From Chrysophaeum taylorii (Eukaryota; Sar; Pelagophyceae; Pelagomonadales; Pelagomonadaceae): DNA of 64,000 bases. The stretch lies in the NCBI GenBank assembly GCA_029834535.1, contig JAQMWT010000684.1:1-64000 (forward strand), written 5' to 3'. This document shows, one piece after another, positions 29,202-37,766 of this stretch; position 1 is the first letter of the stretch; each line of letters begins with the position of its first letter. Under the pieces are notes generated by a model, which saw only the letters and a program-made list of their open reading frames with translations, was not told the DNA's origin and ran no database searches. The position numbers and the translations under genes are program-made.

Positions 29202-30347
29202 TCAGGGGGAGGGTGAGGCGACCTCACCGTTAATGTGTGTTGCGAAGCTGTGCAGGGGGAGGCCCGAGAGGACAGGGGATGAGGAAATGGCGGGGTCGTC
29301 TTCGACGGCGTGGTGGTGGTGGTCGTCGAGGTCCATTAGGCTGAGTTGGTCGTCGAGATCGTCGAAGAATGCGGCAGCGAGGTCGGCGGAAGCGAGGTCG
29401 TCGTCGTCGTCCTCGTCGGCGTCGTCGTCACCGTCGTCGGAAGATTCGGGCTTTATTATCGTAGTGGTGGTGGTGGTGGTCGTGGTGGTGGCGGCAGCAG
29501 CAGCTTCACCGGACGATACTAATTGGTCTTCTTCTTCGGCCGCGGCCATGCGCTGGAGGGAGGAATTGGACGTGCCTCTCGCGATCGAAAAGGCGTAAGC
29601 GCCGATCGTGGGGTGCGGGAGGCGCGCGCGCGGCGTGGGTCCGAGCTCGAGCATCAAGGCCGCGGGGGGGCTCTGGATGCACTCGGCCTTGGGCAGGTCG
29701 GCAAAGTTGGCGCTCTTGTGCAAATTTGCCCTGCGATGGGCATCCACCAGCTCGTCCGCGAGCTCCTGAGCTTCGCGGGCCACGAAGGCGGTGTGGCCGA
29801 GCTCCCGGAAGCTCTTGTCGTGGCCCGGGATCTGGGCGAGGTGCCGTAGAACTTGATCCGGTTCTTGCGGAGGTTCGGGCTCGACGACGGGCACGGGAGG
29901 CGGGGCCGGGGGCTTCGGCGGCGATGATTTAGGTTTTTCCTTGGGTAACGGCTCTTCGTCTTCGCTTCCCGAGGACGAAACAACGGGGGGCGGGCGGCGG
30001 TCGTCGATGCTGGTGAGGAAGGCGGTCTCTAGCCGCGCGAGGAGCTCCGCCTCTTGCCTAAGTTGCTCCTCGTCGACGCCAGAACGTCGGAGAAATATCT
30101 GCTTCCCGAGACATTTTTCGCCGGCAAATTTTTTTGAGATCCGCATCGCGGAGCAGTTGAGCTTCTTGGACAAAAAGGCGCGGAGCGTCGCACCGTTTTC
30201 GAGCGGGAGAAGTCCTGCGTCGAAGTCGCGGATCAACCGCGCCGCGAAGGCTTCTTCTTCGGCGCTCCACTTGCCCCGCCGCGTCACGCGCTTCGTCGGA
30301 CCCTCTTCAACCACCTCGCGCTGCCGCTTGTGTGAGGCGTCGCTCAT
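29202..30347 (-). CDS. Myb/SANT-like stramenopile DNA-binding protein
   Basis: 381 residues from the ATG at 30,347 (MSDASHKRQREV); an in-frame ATG at 30,386 would add 13 residues. Residues about 22-85 hold the diagnostic block: GKWSAEEEAFAARLIRDF, GLLPLENGATLRAFLSKKL, and LNCSAMRISKKFAGEKC ending GKQIF. From memory, diatom and oomycete genomes have many proteins with this GKWT-AEEE...RISKKF arrangement, presumably transcription regulators. The remainder is low-complexity: Pro-rich, a Thr run, Asp/Glu stretches and a His4 patch. It diverges from the ankyrin-hydroxylase gene with a 383-nt gap. Confidence 0.75.
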   Translation of the reverse strand: MSDASHKRQREVVEEGPTKRVTRRGKWSAEEEAFAARLIRDFDAGLLPLENGATLRAFLSKKLNCSAMRISKKFAGEKCLGKQIFLRRSGVDEEQLRQEAELLARLETAFLTSIDDRRPPPVVSSSGSEDEEPLPKEKPKSSPPKPPAPPPVPVVEPEPPQEPDQVLRHLAQIPGHDKSFRELGHTAFVAREAQELADELVDAHRRANLHKSANFADLPKAECIQSPPAALMLELGPTPRARLPHPTIGAYAFSIARGTSNSSLQRMAAAEEEDQLVSSGEAAAAATTTTTTTTTTIIKPESSDDGDDDADEDDDDDLASADLAAAFFDDLDDQLSLMDLDDHHHHAVEDDPAISSSPVLSGLPLHSFATHINGEVASPSP

Positions 30348-30730
30348 GAATCCTTTGGCGGCGCGATGCCAGAGAAAGACACACAAAGGATTCCTTACTA
30401 CACTTTTCCCTGAACGCTACAACCTTGACAGGTTGATGTTGAGCACTGACGCACCTGGGACCCCAACTCACCACCAGCAGCAGCACCTGGGGGACGAAAA
30501 GAATTATGGGCAACCCAGTTAGTTGTCTCTCCCTGGAGCCTGCCTGCGTGCCTGCGTGACATCCCGGGGCGAGGGGACGTCGTCGCCGCCGGCGTCAGCG
30601 CGCTGAGAGGTGGTGGTGAGGTACCGCCAGCGAACCACCACCACCACCACCAGCGTCTTCTTCCTCTTGTTGGGGGGGTGGTGGACACTTGTGTGGGTAA
30701 GGTTGTCCCATGATGTGTTCGTTTTGACCA
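30348..30730. promoter_or_regulatory. Divergent intergenic region, 383 nt
   Basis: Lies between the Myb/SANT-like gene and the ankyrin-hydroxylase gene. It contains a CCA trinucleotide run (about 30,635-30,653). Reading frames here are short and without similarity. Promoters of both genes are expected inside. Confidence 0.5.
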
Positions 30731-31720
30731 ATGGCGTGCGCTGAACTGGCGATCGCCGTGATTGGGTGCGACGAGGAAGCGGCGTTGCGGCTGATCCACA
30801 CCGACGTGACCCACGTCGACCGCCGGTCGGGCTACAGTCTGCTCCACCACGCGGCGCAGTTCGGACTGACGAAAGTCGTCGAAGCTCTCGTTTCGCGCCT
30901 GCCTGTCGAGGCAACCACAGTTGATCTCGTCCTGCAGGGCCACGTCGTCCAGGCCGGCGGCCAGACCCCGCTCCATCTCGCGGCGGCCAACGGCCATTCA
31001 GCCACGGTCGATGTGCTCGTGGGGGCGGGGGCCGATCGATTGTTCAGAGACTGGGACGGCTTGACGGCGGGCGACCTCGCGCTGGCGCAGGGCTACGAGG
31101 CCATCGCCTCGAGACTGAAAGGAAAACCCCACGACCCCACGCTGGTCGCCGCCAAGAGAAAGACCCGCGCTGCGGCGCTGTTGGCTGTCCCGGACCACCT
31201 CAGGACGGCTTACGTTCTCCCTCTGCTCTCGCTCGACGAGTGCGATCGCGTCGTGGCGGCCGTCGTCTCCACCGCCGCCGCAAAGGACGGCTGGTCCACC
31301 GACAGGCACGTCAACTACGCGACAACCGACCTCGCCTCCTCGGCCTGCCCTCTCGTGGATGCCTGGCTCCGGAACTTGGTTAAAATTCGGATCTTCCCGA
31401 CGCTTTATCGAAACCACCGCGCCTCCATTATCGAGTTTCGGGACCTTTTTTTTGTCCAGTACTCCGCTACTAGCCAAAATTCCCTCGATCTCCACCGCGA
31501 CGCCACCCCCCTTTCCTTTAACGTCCTACTCAACTCCCCCCACCACTTCGAGGGTGGGGGCACCTTCATCGAGGCCGATGCTCGAACCTACCACATTCCT
31601 CAGGGCCACTGCCTTGTCCACAGCGGTAAACTCCGCCACGCGGCGAACCCCGTCACCTTCGGGAGCCGCCTCGTCCTCGTCGCCTTCCTCGACATCGAGA
31701 ATAAGAGCGGCGGTCACTAG
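30731..31720 (+). CDS. Ankyrin-repeat prolyl 4-hydroxylase-like 2OG-Fe(II) oxygenase
   Basis: 329 residues. Residues about 1-130 carry three to four ankyrin repeats (GYSLLHHAAQFGLTKVVEAL; QTPLHLAAANGHSATVDVLV). Residues about 150-325 are a P4Hc-type dioxygenase: the HxD pair is in LDLHRDATPLSFNVLLN, and the distal His plus the 2OG-binding Arg are in SGKLRHAANPVTFGSRLVLV. The enzyme would hydroxylate a protein or small substrate using Fe(II), O2 and 2-oxoglutarate, with the ankyrin part choosing the partner. It has no signal peptide, so it is cytosolic or nuclear. The substrate is unknown. Confidence 0.82.
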   Translation: MACAELAIAVIGCDEEAALRLIHTDVTHVDRRSGYSLLHHAAQFGLTKVVEALVSRLPVEATTVDLVLQGHVVQAGGQTPLHLAAANGHSATVDVLVGAGADRLFRDWDGLTAGDLALAQGYEAIASRLKGKPHDPTLVAAKRKTRAAALLAVPDHLRTAYVLPLLSLDECDRVVAAVVSTAAAKDGWSTDRHVNYATTDLASSACPLVDAWLRNLVKIRIFPTLYRNHRASIIEFRDLFFVQYSATSQNSLDLHRDATPLSFNVLLNSPHHFEGGGTFIEADARTYHIPQGHCLVHSGKLRHAANPVTFGSRLVLVAFLDIENKSGGH

Positions 31721-32020
31721 CTCTCTACTACCCTTGTTGGAAAAAAAAAAAACGAGAGACGTGTTGTAGTCGACAACCCTGTTGTTGTCGACCCCAATAC
31801 TACCGCTCAGTTGCACATTACATAATAGAGAGTAAAAATGAAATTATTTTCGCACAATCTCGGAAAATCGTTTTATTTTTTCGGCCATCTGACTTACGCG
31901 TGAACTTCAACTGACAGCAGGGACTACTTCATCCTCCTCCTTCCTCCCCGCGGTTTAATAAGGGTTGTCAACACTGGCCTGCACTTCTAGGTACCTACTA
32001 CCCCTTACCCTCGATGCGCG
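31721..32020. other. Intergenic, 300 nt, AT-rich
   Basis: An A12 run lies after the hydroxylase stop, then an imperfect inverted GTCGACAACCCTGTTGTTGTCGAC hairpin (written in part: stem GTCGACAAC/GTTGTCGAC, about 31,769-31,792) and an AT-rich stretch. The stem may act in 3' processing. No gene is seen. Confidence 0.5.
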
Positions 32021-33067
32021 ATGAACCCCGGGAAGTTATCGATCGCGGCGACATTTCAAAACGAGAAGCGCGGGACCGCGCTGTGCTTCCACCGCGAAGG
32101 TGCGTTGTGCATATCGTGCGGCGGCGGGAGCGTTCGTCTCGTGGACTGCCTGTCGGGAAGCTCGAGGAAGGTAGTGCACTGCAAGAAGTATGGGATCAAC
32201 GCTGCAGCGTACACGCACCACGAGCTCAGCATCATCCACGCGGGGGGCGAGGGTGGGTTCCAGGCCGACAACGCGATCCGGTACTTGTCGCTCTACGACA
32301 ACAAGTACTTGCGCGTGTTTCGAGGGCACGAGTTGCCGGTGAGAACGTTGACGATGTGCCCTTCTACCGACATCTTTGTATCCGGCGCCGACGATGCGCT
32401 GGCTCTCTGGGATTTGAAGGATGCCAAGGGCGCGATCGCGGTGATGCCGGGGGCTTCGCGCGCGGCCTATTCCCCCGACGGCCTTGTTCTCGGGGCGCTC
32501 TCGATCGACGGCGACGCGATCAGGCTCTACGACTCGCGCAAGTACGACGTCGGACCTTTTGCATCGTTCGACATCTCGCACGACGACGTCGTCCAAAAAT
32601 CGCCGGGAAGTGACCTGCCGCACCGGCTCAAAGCGGCGACCTTCTGCGGCCTCGACTTCAGTCCCGACGGCGAAAAGTTGTTGATGAGGACGGACGCGAA
32701 CGTCCACCTCCTCTACGACTCTTTCGACTGCAAGCTTCTCGACGTTTTGTGGGACGCGGGAGACGACACGTCCGACAACAACAACATACCCGACGAACCC
32801 CCCCCGGCCTCCCTGACGAACGCCTGCTTCACCCCCGACGGCGCCCACGTCGTCGCCGGCTCCACCAAAGACCCCCTCCTCCGCTCCTGGAGACTCAACG
32901 CGACCACAACCTCCAGCGGCAGGCCCCACGCCACCCTCAAGGGCCACGCCATCCCGGTCCACCACCTTGCCTACTCGCCGAACTTCGACGTTCTCGCTTC
33001 CGTCTGCGCCACCACCTGCATCTGGCTCCCCTCCGACCCCCCAAACACCAACGCTGCCCCCCTCTAG
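32021..33067 (+). CDS. WDR82: WDR82/Swd2-like subunit of the SET1/COMPASS and Pol II termination machinery
   Basis: 348 residues of WD40 repeats in the family order. Tell-tale segments are ATFQNEKRGTALCFHREG at the start, a YLSLYDNKYLRVFRGHE blade (compare the YLSLHDNKYIRYFPGH of WDR82), VSGADDALALWDLKDAKG, AYSPDGLVLGALSIDGDAIRLYD and a GLDFSPDGEKLLMRTD blade. WDR82 tethers the SET1 H3K4 methyltransferase to Ser5-phosphorylated Pol II CTD and also works in the PNUTS-PP1 complex. The ATG at 32,021 starts directly before the conserved N-terminal segment. Confidence 0.85.
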   Translation: MNPGKLSIAATFQNEKRGTALCFHREGALCISCGGGSVRLVDCLSGSSRKVVHCKKYGINAAAYTHHELSIIHAGGEGGFQADNAIRYLSLYDNKYLRVFRGHELPVRTLTMCPSTDIFVSGADDALALWDLKDAKGAIAVMPGASRAAYSPDGLVLGALSIDGDAIRLYDSRKYDVGPFASFDISHDDVVQKSPGSDLPHRLKAATFCGLDFSPDGEKLLMRTDANVHLLYDSFDCKLLDVLWDAGDDTSDNNNIPDEPPPASLTNACFTPDGAHVVAGSTKDPLLRSWRLNATTTSSGRPHATLKGHAIPVHHLAYSPNFDVLASVCATTCIWLPSDPPNTNAAPL

Positions 33068-33455
33068 GTTTGCTTTCAAAACTTGGCTTGTACTTGGACC
33101 ATATATGATGCGAGTGATATGGCCCGGATTCTGCGACTATGCAACAATGCGATAGTGTAAAATTTTCGACTACGAGTATGTGTCTTGCTGGCCTTGGTCG
33201 CTCGCTCGCTCGCTTGCTCGCTTGAGGCCATGCCATCTCATCATCACGAAAATAATATATAGGCACTGTCTTTTTTTGTACTGGCACCTTTTTCCCCCGT
33301 ACTACAACCACCGACACATAAACGAAAAACGACCGCTTCGCGTCGTCGTTTGGGCAGAGCAGACCCTCCGCCGCACTACAACAAATATCGTCACGAAGAG
33401 TCCATCCGTCAGTCCGTCCGTCCAGACGCTAGGGTTTAGAGGCGGCAAAGCCGCT
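33068..33455. other. Intergenic, about 390 nt
   Basis: CTCG/CTTG tandem near 33,199-33,223, an AATATATA stretch near 33,250 and GTCC repeats near 33,409-33,422. No gene. Confidence 0.6.
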
Positions 33456-33764
33456 TTAGGAATGGGTGCGGCACTCGAGGTAGACGAAGTCATCATCGTC
33501 TTCGGGGTCGTAGTGCGCGTGTTCGAGGCTTTGGCGGATTGTAGTTTTGCCACAGGTGTTAAAGGTGGCCCCGTGCGCTCGGGCGCCGTTCCAGTACAAA
33601 GTGTACGCTCTCAGAAAGCTCTTGGGATCCAAGCTCATCCTGTCCGCCAGAGTCTTGCAGACCTTGATCATCGCGGCGCTTTCCCTGACCCGCGATTCGA
33701 GCTTGTCGTTTTCTATTTCGCACTTGATGCACAAGACACCCTTGTCGTCCACAGGCAGATTCAA
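33456..33764 (-). CDS. Unknown 102-residue protein, possibly a downstream exon
   Basis: The frame reads MNLPVDDKGVLCIKCEIEND and later LADRMSLDPKSFLRAYTLYW and ARAHGATFNTCGKTTIRQSL, ending YLECRTHS. Composition looks like real protein (helical, with Cys at spaced positions). No family is recognised. The ATG falls inside a repeated segment, so the true 5' end may lie upstream, joined by splicing to the SHOCT-like frame. Confidence 0.45.
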   Translation of the reverse strand: MNLPVDDKGVLCIKCEIENDKLESRVRESAAMIKVCKTLADRMSLDPKSFLRAYTLYWNGARAHGATFNTCGKTTIRQSLEHAHYDPEDDDDFVYLECRTHS

Positions 33765-33860
33765 CGTCTTTTTAGTCGCACTTGGCGCCCTTGTCGTCCA
33801 CAGGCAGGCAGATTCACTTGGCGCCCTTGTCGTCCACAGGCAGGCAGATTCAATGTCTTT
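33765..33860. repeat. Short tandem duplication, 36-48-nt units
   Basis: A unit containing AATCTGCCTGCCTGTGGACG (minus strand) plus ACAAGGGCGCCAAGTG occurs twice here, and a third, shorter-spaced version lies at 33,735-33,770 and is part of the neighbouring reading frame. GACTAAAAAGAC flanks both ends. The duplication separates the two small frames and looks recent. Confidence 0.7.
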
Positions 33861-34004
33861 TTAGTCTTCTCGGCCGGTGTGTATAGCTCGCAGTTGCGTG
33901 CCAACAGCTTTCTGCTTGGCCTGGTCGAACTCCTCCTGGCTCAGCGCGTTCGCGTCTAGTAGTGACTTTAGTTGAACAAGTTGCGACACCATTGGGTCCT
34001 CCAT
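33861..34004 (-). CDS. SHOCT-like mini-ORF
   Basis: 47 residues from the ATG at 34,004. The string QLVQLKSLLDANALSQEEFD followed by QAKQKAV matches the SHOCT pattern (LxxLxxLxdxGxISxEEFxxxK). SHOCT modules usually sit at the end of larger proteins and act in oligomerisation. As a stand-alone frame it is short, so it may be the first exon of a gene continuing at 33,764. Confidence 0.45.
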   Translation of the reverse strand: MEDPMVSQLVQLKSLLDANALSQEEFDQAKQKAVGTQLRAIHTGRED

Positions 34005-34444
34005 ATTGTTGTTGTTGTTCAAATCGATATCCCCCCAAAGAAAAAAAACCGTCGTCGCGCGAAGCGAAGCGAAGGGGGGGGTGCTGATTTGACGATGGAA
34101 CCTAAGACGCGTTGCCGCGGTCGGTTCGTCGGCGAGCAAAGTACCAGAGTAGAGCTGGGTAGTATTCAACCTCGAATCCCGGATCGCGCGTAGAGCTCGT
34201 ACGCATTTATTTTACGCATTTATTTATTTTCCAGCGAGAACCGAGCTGCTGCAGCTGCAAAATGGCACACGTGCCACAGTTATAATCGCAGAGCTTGTGG
34301 TGGCGGCTCACAACCACCCAGAAGACAACAACAACAACAACAACAACATCAAGGCTGGTAATGGTATCGGTCGATCGGCGAGATAACATAATTTGGCTAC
34401 TTAAGAAGAAGAAGAAGAAGAGTGTGGTGACGGACGATGCGGGT
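34005..34444. other. Intergenic, 440 nt, microsatellites
   Basis: AAC tandem (about 34,326-34,348) and AAG tandem (about 34,404-34,420). No gene. Confidence 0.6.
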
Positions 34445-35941
34445 CTAATGTTTTTGGAACTTGGTGGTGTCGTCGTCGTCGAGGAGGGGCGAGGCGGTAA
34501 CGGGCTTAGCAGGAAGCGGTGATGATGATGATGATGATGATGATGCGGAATCGTCGTCGCCGCGGGGAGGTGCGTTGTGGAGGAGGATAATGACGACGAT
34601 TTCGCAGGCGATGATGGCATGCCAAATCGCATTCGCGAAGAAGGAGTGTCGCGCGCGATGCGAGTCGTGGGAAGTGTCGTCGTCGGCCGAGTGCTCGAAG
34701 ATGGCCAGCATGGCGACGGCGCCGAGGATGTTCGAGAGGGAGTTTACGGAGGCTAGCGCGCCTTGCACAAAGCCTTGCTGGGCTTTCGGGAGGTCGGCGG
34801 TGAGGAGGGCTCGGAGCTCGGGAAAGACGGCAATGCTGCCGATGGCAACGGCCCCGCAGAGGGCCATCCACGGCATGGTCGCGAGGCCGAGGAGGGTCCA
34901 CGCGGGCAAGCAGACGGCGACGAGCAAAACGGCCGCGCGCTCGACGGGTTCCTGGTCGGAGAAGAGAGCACAGAGCGGAATGAGGCCGAGCTGGAGGACG
35001 AGGACGCCGCCGGCCACCGCGAGGATCGCGATGACGATTGTGAGGGCCTGGAGGGCGATCCCGAAGCCGAACTTGAAGACGACCCAGTACTCTAGAATGG
35101 TAATCGACCCCGCGGCGACGACGTGCTGAAAGAAGTTGACCAGCAGCAGGACGCGACGTCTCGGTGTCGCGAGCAAGAGACGCGCGCCCGCCGCTTGTTC
35201 GGTGATGGCGCGCTCGGCGAGCAGCAGGAGATTGTCCTTTTCCGAGGGTTCGACCGTTTCCGGCAAGGCGGTCGCGATCCGGACAAAAACAAAGAGAGAA
35301 AGGCCAGCTGCCAATCCCACCGTCATGCGGATGGAGAAGAAGTGGGTGATGGCGACGGCGACGCCCACGCCGCAGCACGAGCCCAAAAGCCCGAAACCCC
35401 AGCAGAAGCTAAACAAAACCCCAACTCTTCGTTCGACGAGCGAGCCGTCGTCGTCGCCGCCGCCCTCGGCGTCCGAGACGCCAGCGTGCCGCGCCATCCA
35501 GCCCGCGATTCCCGGGGACAGGGGTCGATGGGAGGTGTCGACGAGCATCAAGTACCCCATCGTGTAGCTCGAGTCGCAGAGGCCGAGGAGGCCGAAGAGG
35601 ACGACGAAGAGCTCGACGCGAGGAACGAGGGCTACCAGTGCGTGGACGATAGTCGTCATCGCGATCCCGAGGAGCATGATGGGCTTCCGGCCCACGCCGT
35701 CCGACAGCTTGCCGAGGAAGGGGGCCGTCAGGGCGTGCGCGAGGTAGTAAGCGGCGACGGCGTAGGTCGCGACGGCGACGGGGTCATTCGCGTGGAGGAC
35801 CTTGGCCGTGTAGTCTTCGCGGACCGCAAGGAGCGTGCCGAACACGTACGACCCGCAGAACATGTACAACAGCACGTTCCGTCGGACATCCTCGGCAGCG
35901 CTGCTGGGCCGGACGCCCAGCAATGGCGTCGTCGCTTCCAT
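34445..35941 (-). CDS. Major facilitator superfamily transporter
   Basis: 498 residues from the ATG at 35,941 (MEATTPLLGVRPSS). About twelve hydrophobic segments are visible. The loop after the second helix carries the MFS signature GKLSDGVGRKPIMLLG, closest to TetA/MFSD14-like (DHA1) carriers. The central loop is acidic and Gly/Asp-rich (AEGGGDDDGS). The C-terminus is Ser/Asp-rich and cytosolic. The N-terminal PLLG stretch may be a dileucine-type sorting signal. The substrate cannot be assigned. The longer frame to 36,046 would overlap the neighbour, so the shorter start is preferred. Confidence 0.8.
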   Translation of the reverse strand: MEATTPLLGVRPSSAAEDVRRNVLLYMFCGSYVFGTLLAVREDYTAKVLHANDPVAVATYAVAAYYLAHALTAPFLGKLSDGVGRKPIMLLGIAMTTIVHALVALVPRVELFVVLFGLLGLCDSSYTMGYLMLVDTSHRPLSPGIAGWMARHAGVSDAEGGGDDDGSLVERRVGVLFSFCWGFGLLGSCCGVGVAVAITHFFSIRMTVGLAAGLSLFVFVRIATALPETVEPSEKDNLLLLAERAITEQAAGARLLLATPRRRVLLLVNFFQHVVAAGSITILEYWVVFKFGFGIALQALTIVIAILAVAGGVLVLQLGLIPLCALFSDQEPVERAAVLLVAVCLPAWTLLGLATMPWMALCGAVAIGSIAVFPELRALLTADLPKAQQGFVQGALASVNSLSNILGAVAMLAIFEHSADDDTSHDSHRARHSFFANAIWHAIIACEIVVIILLHNAPPRGDDDSASSSSSSSSPLPAKPVTASPLLDDDDTTKFQKH

Positions 35942-36026
35942 AAAAGCTTGTTTGTTATTTTCGATGATGTTTTTTCTCTGCTCTCTGGTGACGTCATCAA
36001 CAACGGTTAACGACGAACCAAGAACG
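35942..36026. promoter_or_regulatory. 85-nt divergent gap between MFS and CFAP100 genes
   Basis: Both starts face each other across 85 nt. The gap contains ATTTTCGATGATGTTTTTTC and a GTGACGTCATC palindrome (TGACGTCA, about 35,989-35,997), which is the CRE/bZIP-type site. Whether it is used is unknown. Confidence 0.45.
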
Positions 36027-37766
36027 ATGGACGCCGCCGCCGCCAAGGATAATTATAATCCCTTTGCGCTCCCGAGCGATGAGGAGGTCTTCCGCATGCG
36101 CGACGAGGAGAAAAAGCGACGGGCCCTCGAAAGGGAGGCCGCGCGCAAGCTCCCCGTCTGGAAGAAGACCGTCCGGGGGAAGCCGATCGCGGGGTCGGCG
36201 CGGCTCAAGACAACAACAATCCTGGACGGCGGCGGCGGCGGCGAGGAGGAGGAGAAAAACAAAAAGCCCGTCTCGAAGGTCGTCCGTCAAACGCGGGACT
36301 TGGTTGCCGAAGCCCGATCTGCGGTGGCGAACGAACGGCGCCAGGAAAAGGAGAACATGGCCGACTTCATCGCGAAGAAGCGCGAGATGTTTCTGGTGCA
36401 GATGTCGCTCGACACCAAGCGCGAAGAGATCAGCAAGTTGGAAGAAAAGGCCCGGACCAAGGAGGAAGCCTTGAAAAAATCAGAACAGATGCTCGAGGAG
36501 GACGCGATCCGTTTCGATACGTTTTTGAAGGAGAACGACAAGAAAGCCCACGAGGCAATAAAGCGCGCCGAGAAAGAGACGCGCCTCAAGACCGACAAGG
36601 TCCAGGAAATCAAAAGGCTCAACCAACAAATCCAGATGGTTTCCTCGGACATGTCCAAGCACAAGGAGGCTTTGGAAGATTGTCTCAAGTACAAGGACTT
36701 TTTGGACGGTCTGACGCCCGAATCGTGGTTCGAGCAACAGCGCGCGATCAAGCGCCAGCGGCAAGAGAAGCGACGGGCCGAAAGGGTTCGACGGAACAAG
36801 GAACGAAGGGAAAAGAGGCAGGCCGAGGCGCTACTGGCGGCGCGGTCCTCGCAGGAAGAAGAAGCCGCGGCGGCAACCTCGGACGAAGCGACGACGACCA
36901 CCACCACGACCACCACCGCCACCACTCGGACGACGACGACGACGACGACGAACAAGAAGAAGACTCCGAAAAAACCGCAGCAACCGCGCAAGATCTCCTC
37001 TGCGGAGGGAGCCCGCAAGGCGGCGGCGGCGGTCGCGATAGACCCCCTCGAAAGCGAGGACCTCGAATCGTCGGGGGACGAGCTCCCGATGTACTTCGCG
37101 CAACCCCAGCAACTCCTCGACATCTTCACGCAGCTCGAGGAACAAAACTTATTTTTGATCCAAAGTTCGCAAGAGACCGAACAGGCCCTCGAGGAACTGA
37201 AACAAAACTTCGAAGCGACGAAACGTGATATGGACGGCAAAACTAAGCTTCTGAAAGAGAATATCGATGATCTCGAGGCGCAGATCGCTGCCGAAGAGCA
37301 CAAAGCCCACCAGCTTCGCAGTCGTCTCCACGCGCGCGCGGGGGAAACCCAAGGTCGCCAGGAAAAAATGTTGGTGCAGCTCCACGAAAAAGTCAAGGAC
37401 GTCTACCAACGCTGCGGCTTCGACGTCGCGTCCCACCCCTCGACCTTGTTCATGCTCAGCGAACTCGAGGCCAAGCTCGAAAACTTGTTGGAGCAGATCG
37501 AGTCCATGCCGGAAGACTACATTTTGAAGGAAGAAAAGGACAAGGAGAAGAAGCGCCGCGAGCGCAAAAGAGCCGAGCAACAAGCGCTCCAAGACGCGCA
37601 ACAAGAGGAAAGAAACAGAAAGTCTATCGCGCGATCCCTCCAAGCGCCCAAAAAGCGAACGGGCCGCCCGATCATGTTCCGGTCACCCCCCTTGCGCAAG
37701 ACCGTCAAACACAAAAAACAAGACGAGACCAAGGAAGACGAAGACGAACTTAAATACTTAACTTGA
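36027..37766 (+). CDS. CFAP100: CFAP100 (MIA1/CCDC37) inner dynein arm regulator
   Basis: 579 residues. The start YNPFALPSDEEVFRMRDEEK matches the NPFxLPxxxxIFxxRDxEK opening of CFAP100. Residues about 95-260 form the DUF4200 coiled coil (FIAKKREMFLVQMSLDTKRE; a FLKENDKKAHEAIKRAEKET segment). A Thr-rich linker (about 285-320) precedes a second coiled coil (about 355-530). In Chlamydomonas, MIA1 and CFAP73 form a complex at the base of inner arm f/I1 that tunes flagellar beating. The start at 36,027 gives the conserved N-terminus; the frame is open further upstream but would cover the neighbour's promoter. Confidence 0.85.
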   Translation: MDAAAAKDNYNPFALPSDEEVFRMRDEEKKRRALEREAARKLPVWKKTVRGKPIAGSARLKTTTILDGGGGGEEEEKNKKPVSKVVRQTRDLVAEARSAVANERRQEKENMADFIAKKREMFLVQMSLDTKREEISKLEEKARTKEEALKKSEQMLEEDAIRFDTFLKENDKKAHEAIKRAEKETRLKTDKVQEIKRLNQQIQMVSSDMSKHKEALEDCLKYKDFLDGLTPESWFEQQRAIKRQRQEKRRAERVRRNKERREKRQAEALLAARSSQEEEAAAATSDEATTTTTTTTTATTRTTTTTTTNKKKTPKKPQQPRKISSAEGARKAAAAVAIDPLESEDLESSGDELPMYFAQPQQLLDIFTQLEEQNLFLIQSSQETEQALEELKQNFEATKRDMDGKTKLLKENIDDLEAQIAAEEHKAHQLRSRLHARAGETQGRQEKMLVQLHEKVKDVYQRCGFDVASHPSTLFMLSELEAKLENLLEQIESMPEDYILKEEKDKEKKRRERKRAEQQALQDAQQEERNRKSIARSLQAPKKRTGRPIMFRSPPLRKTVKHKKQDETKEDEDELKYLT

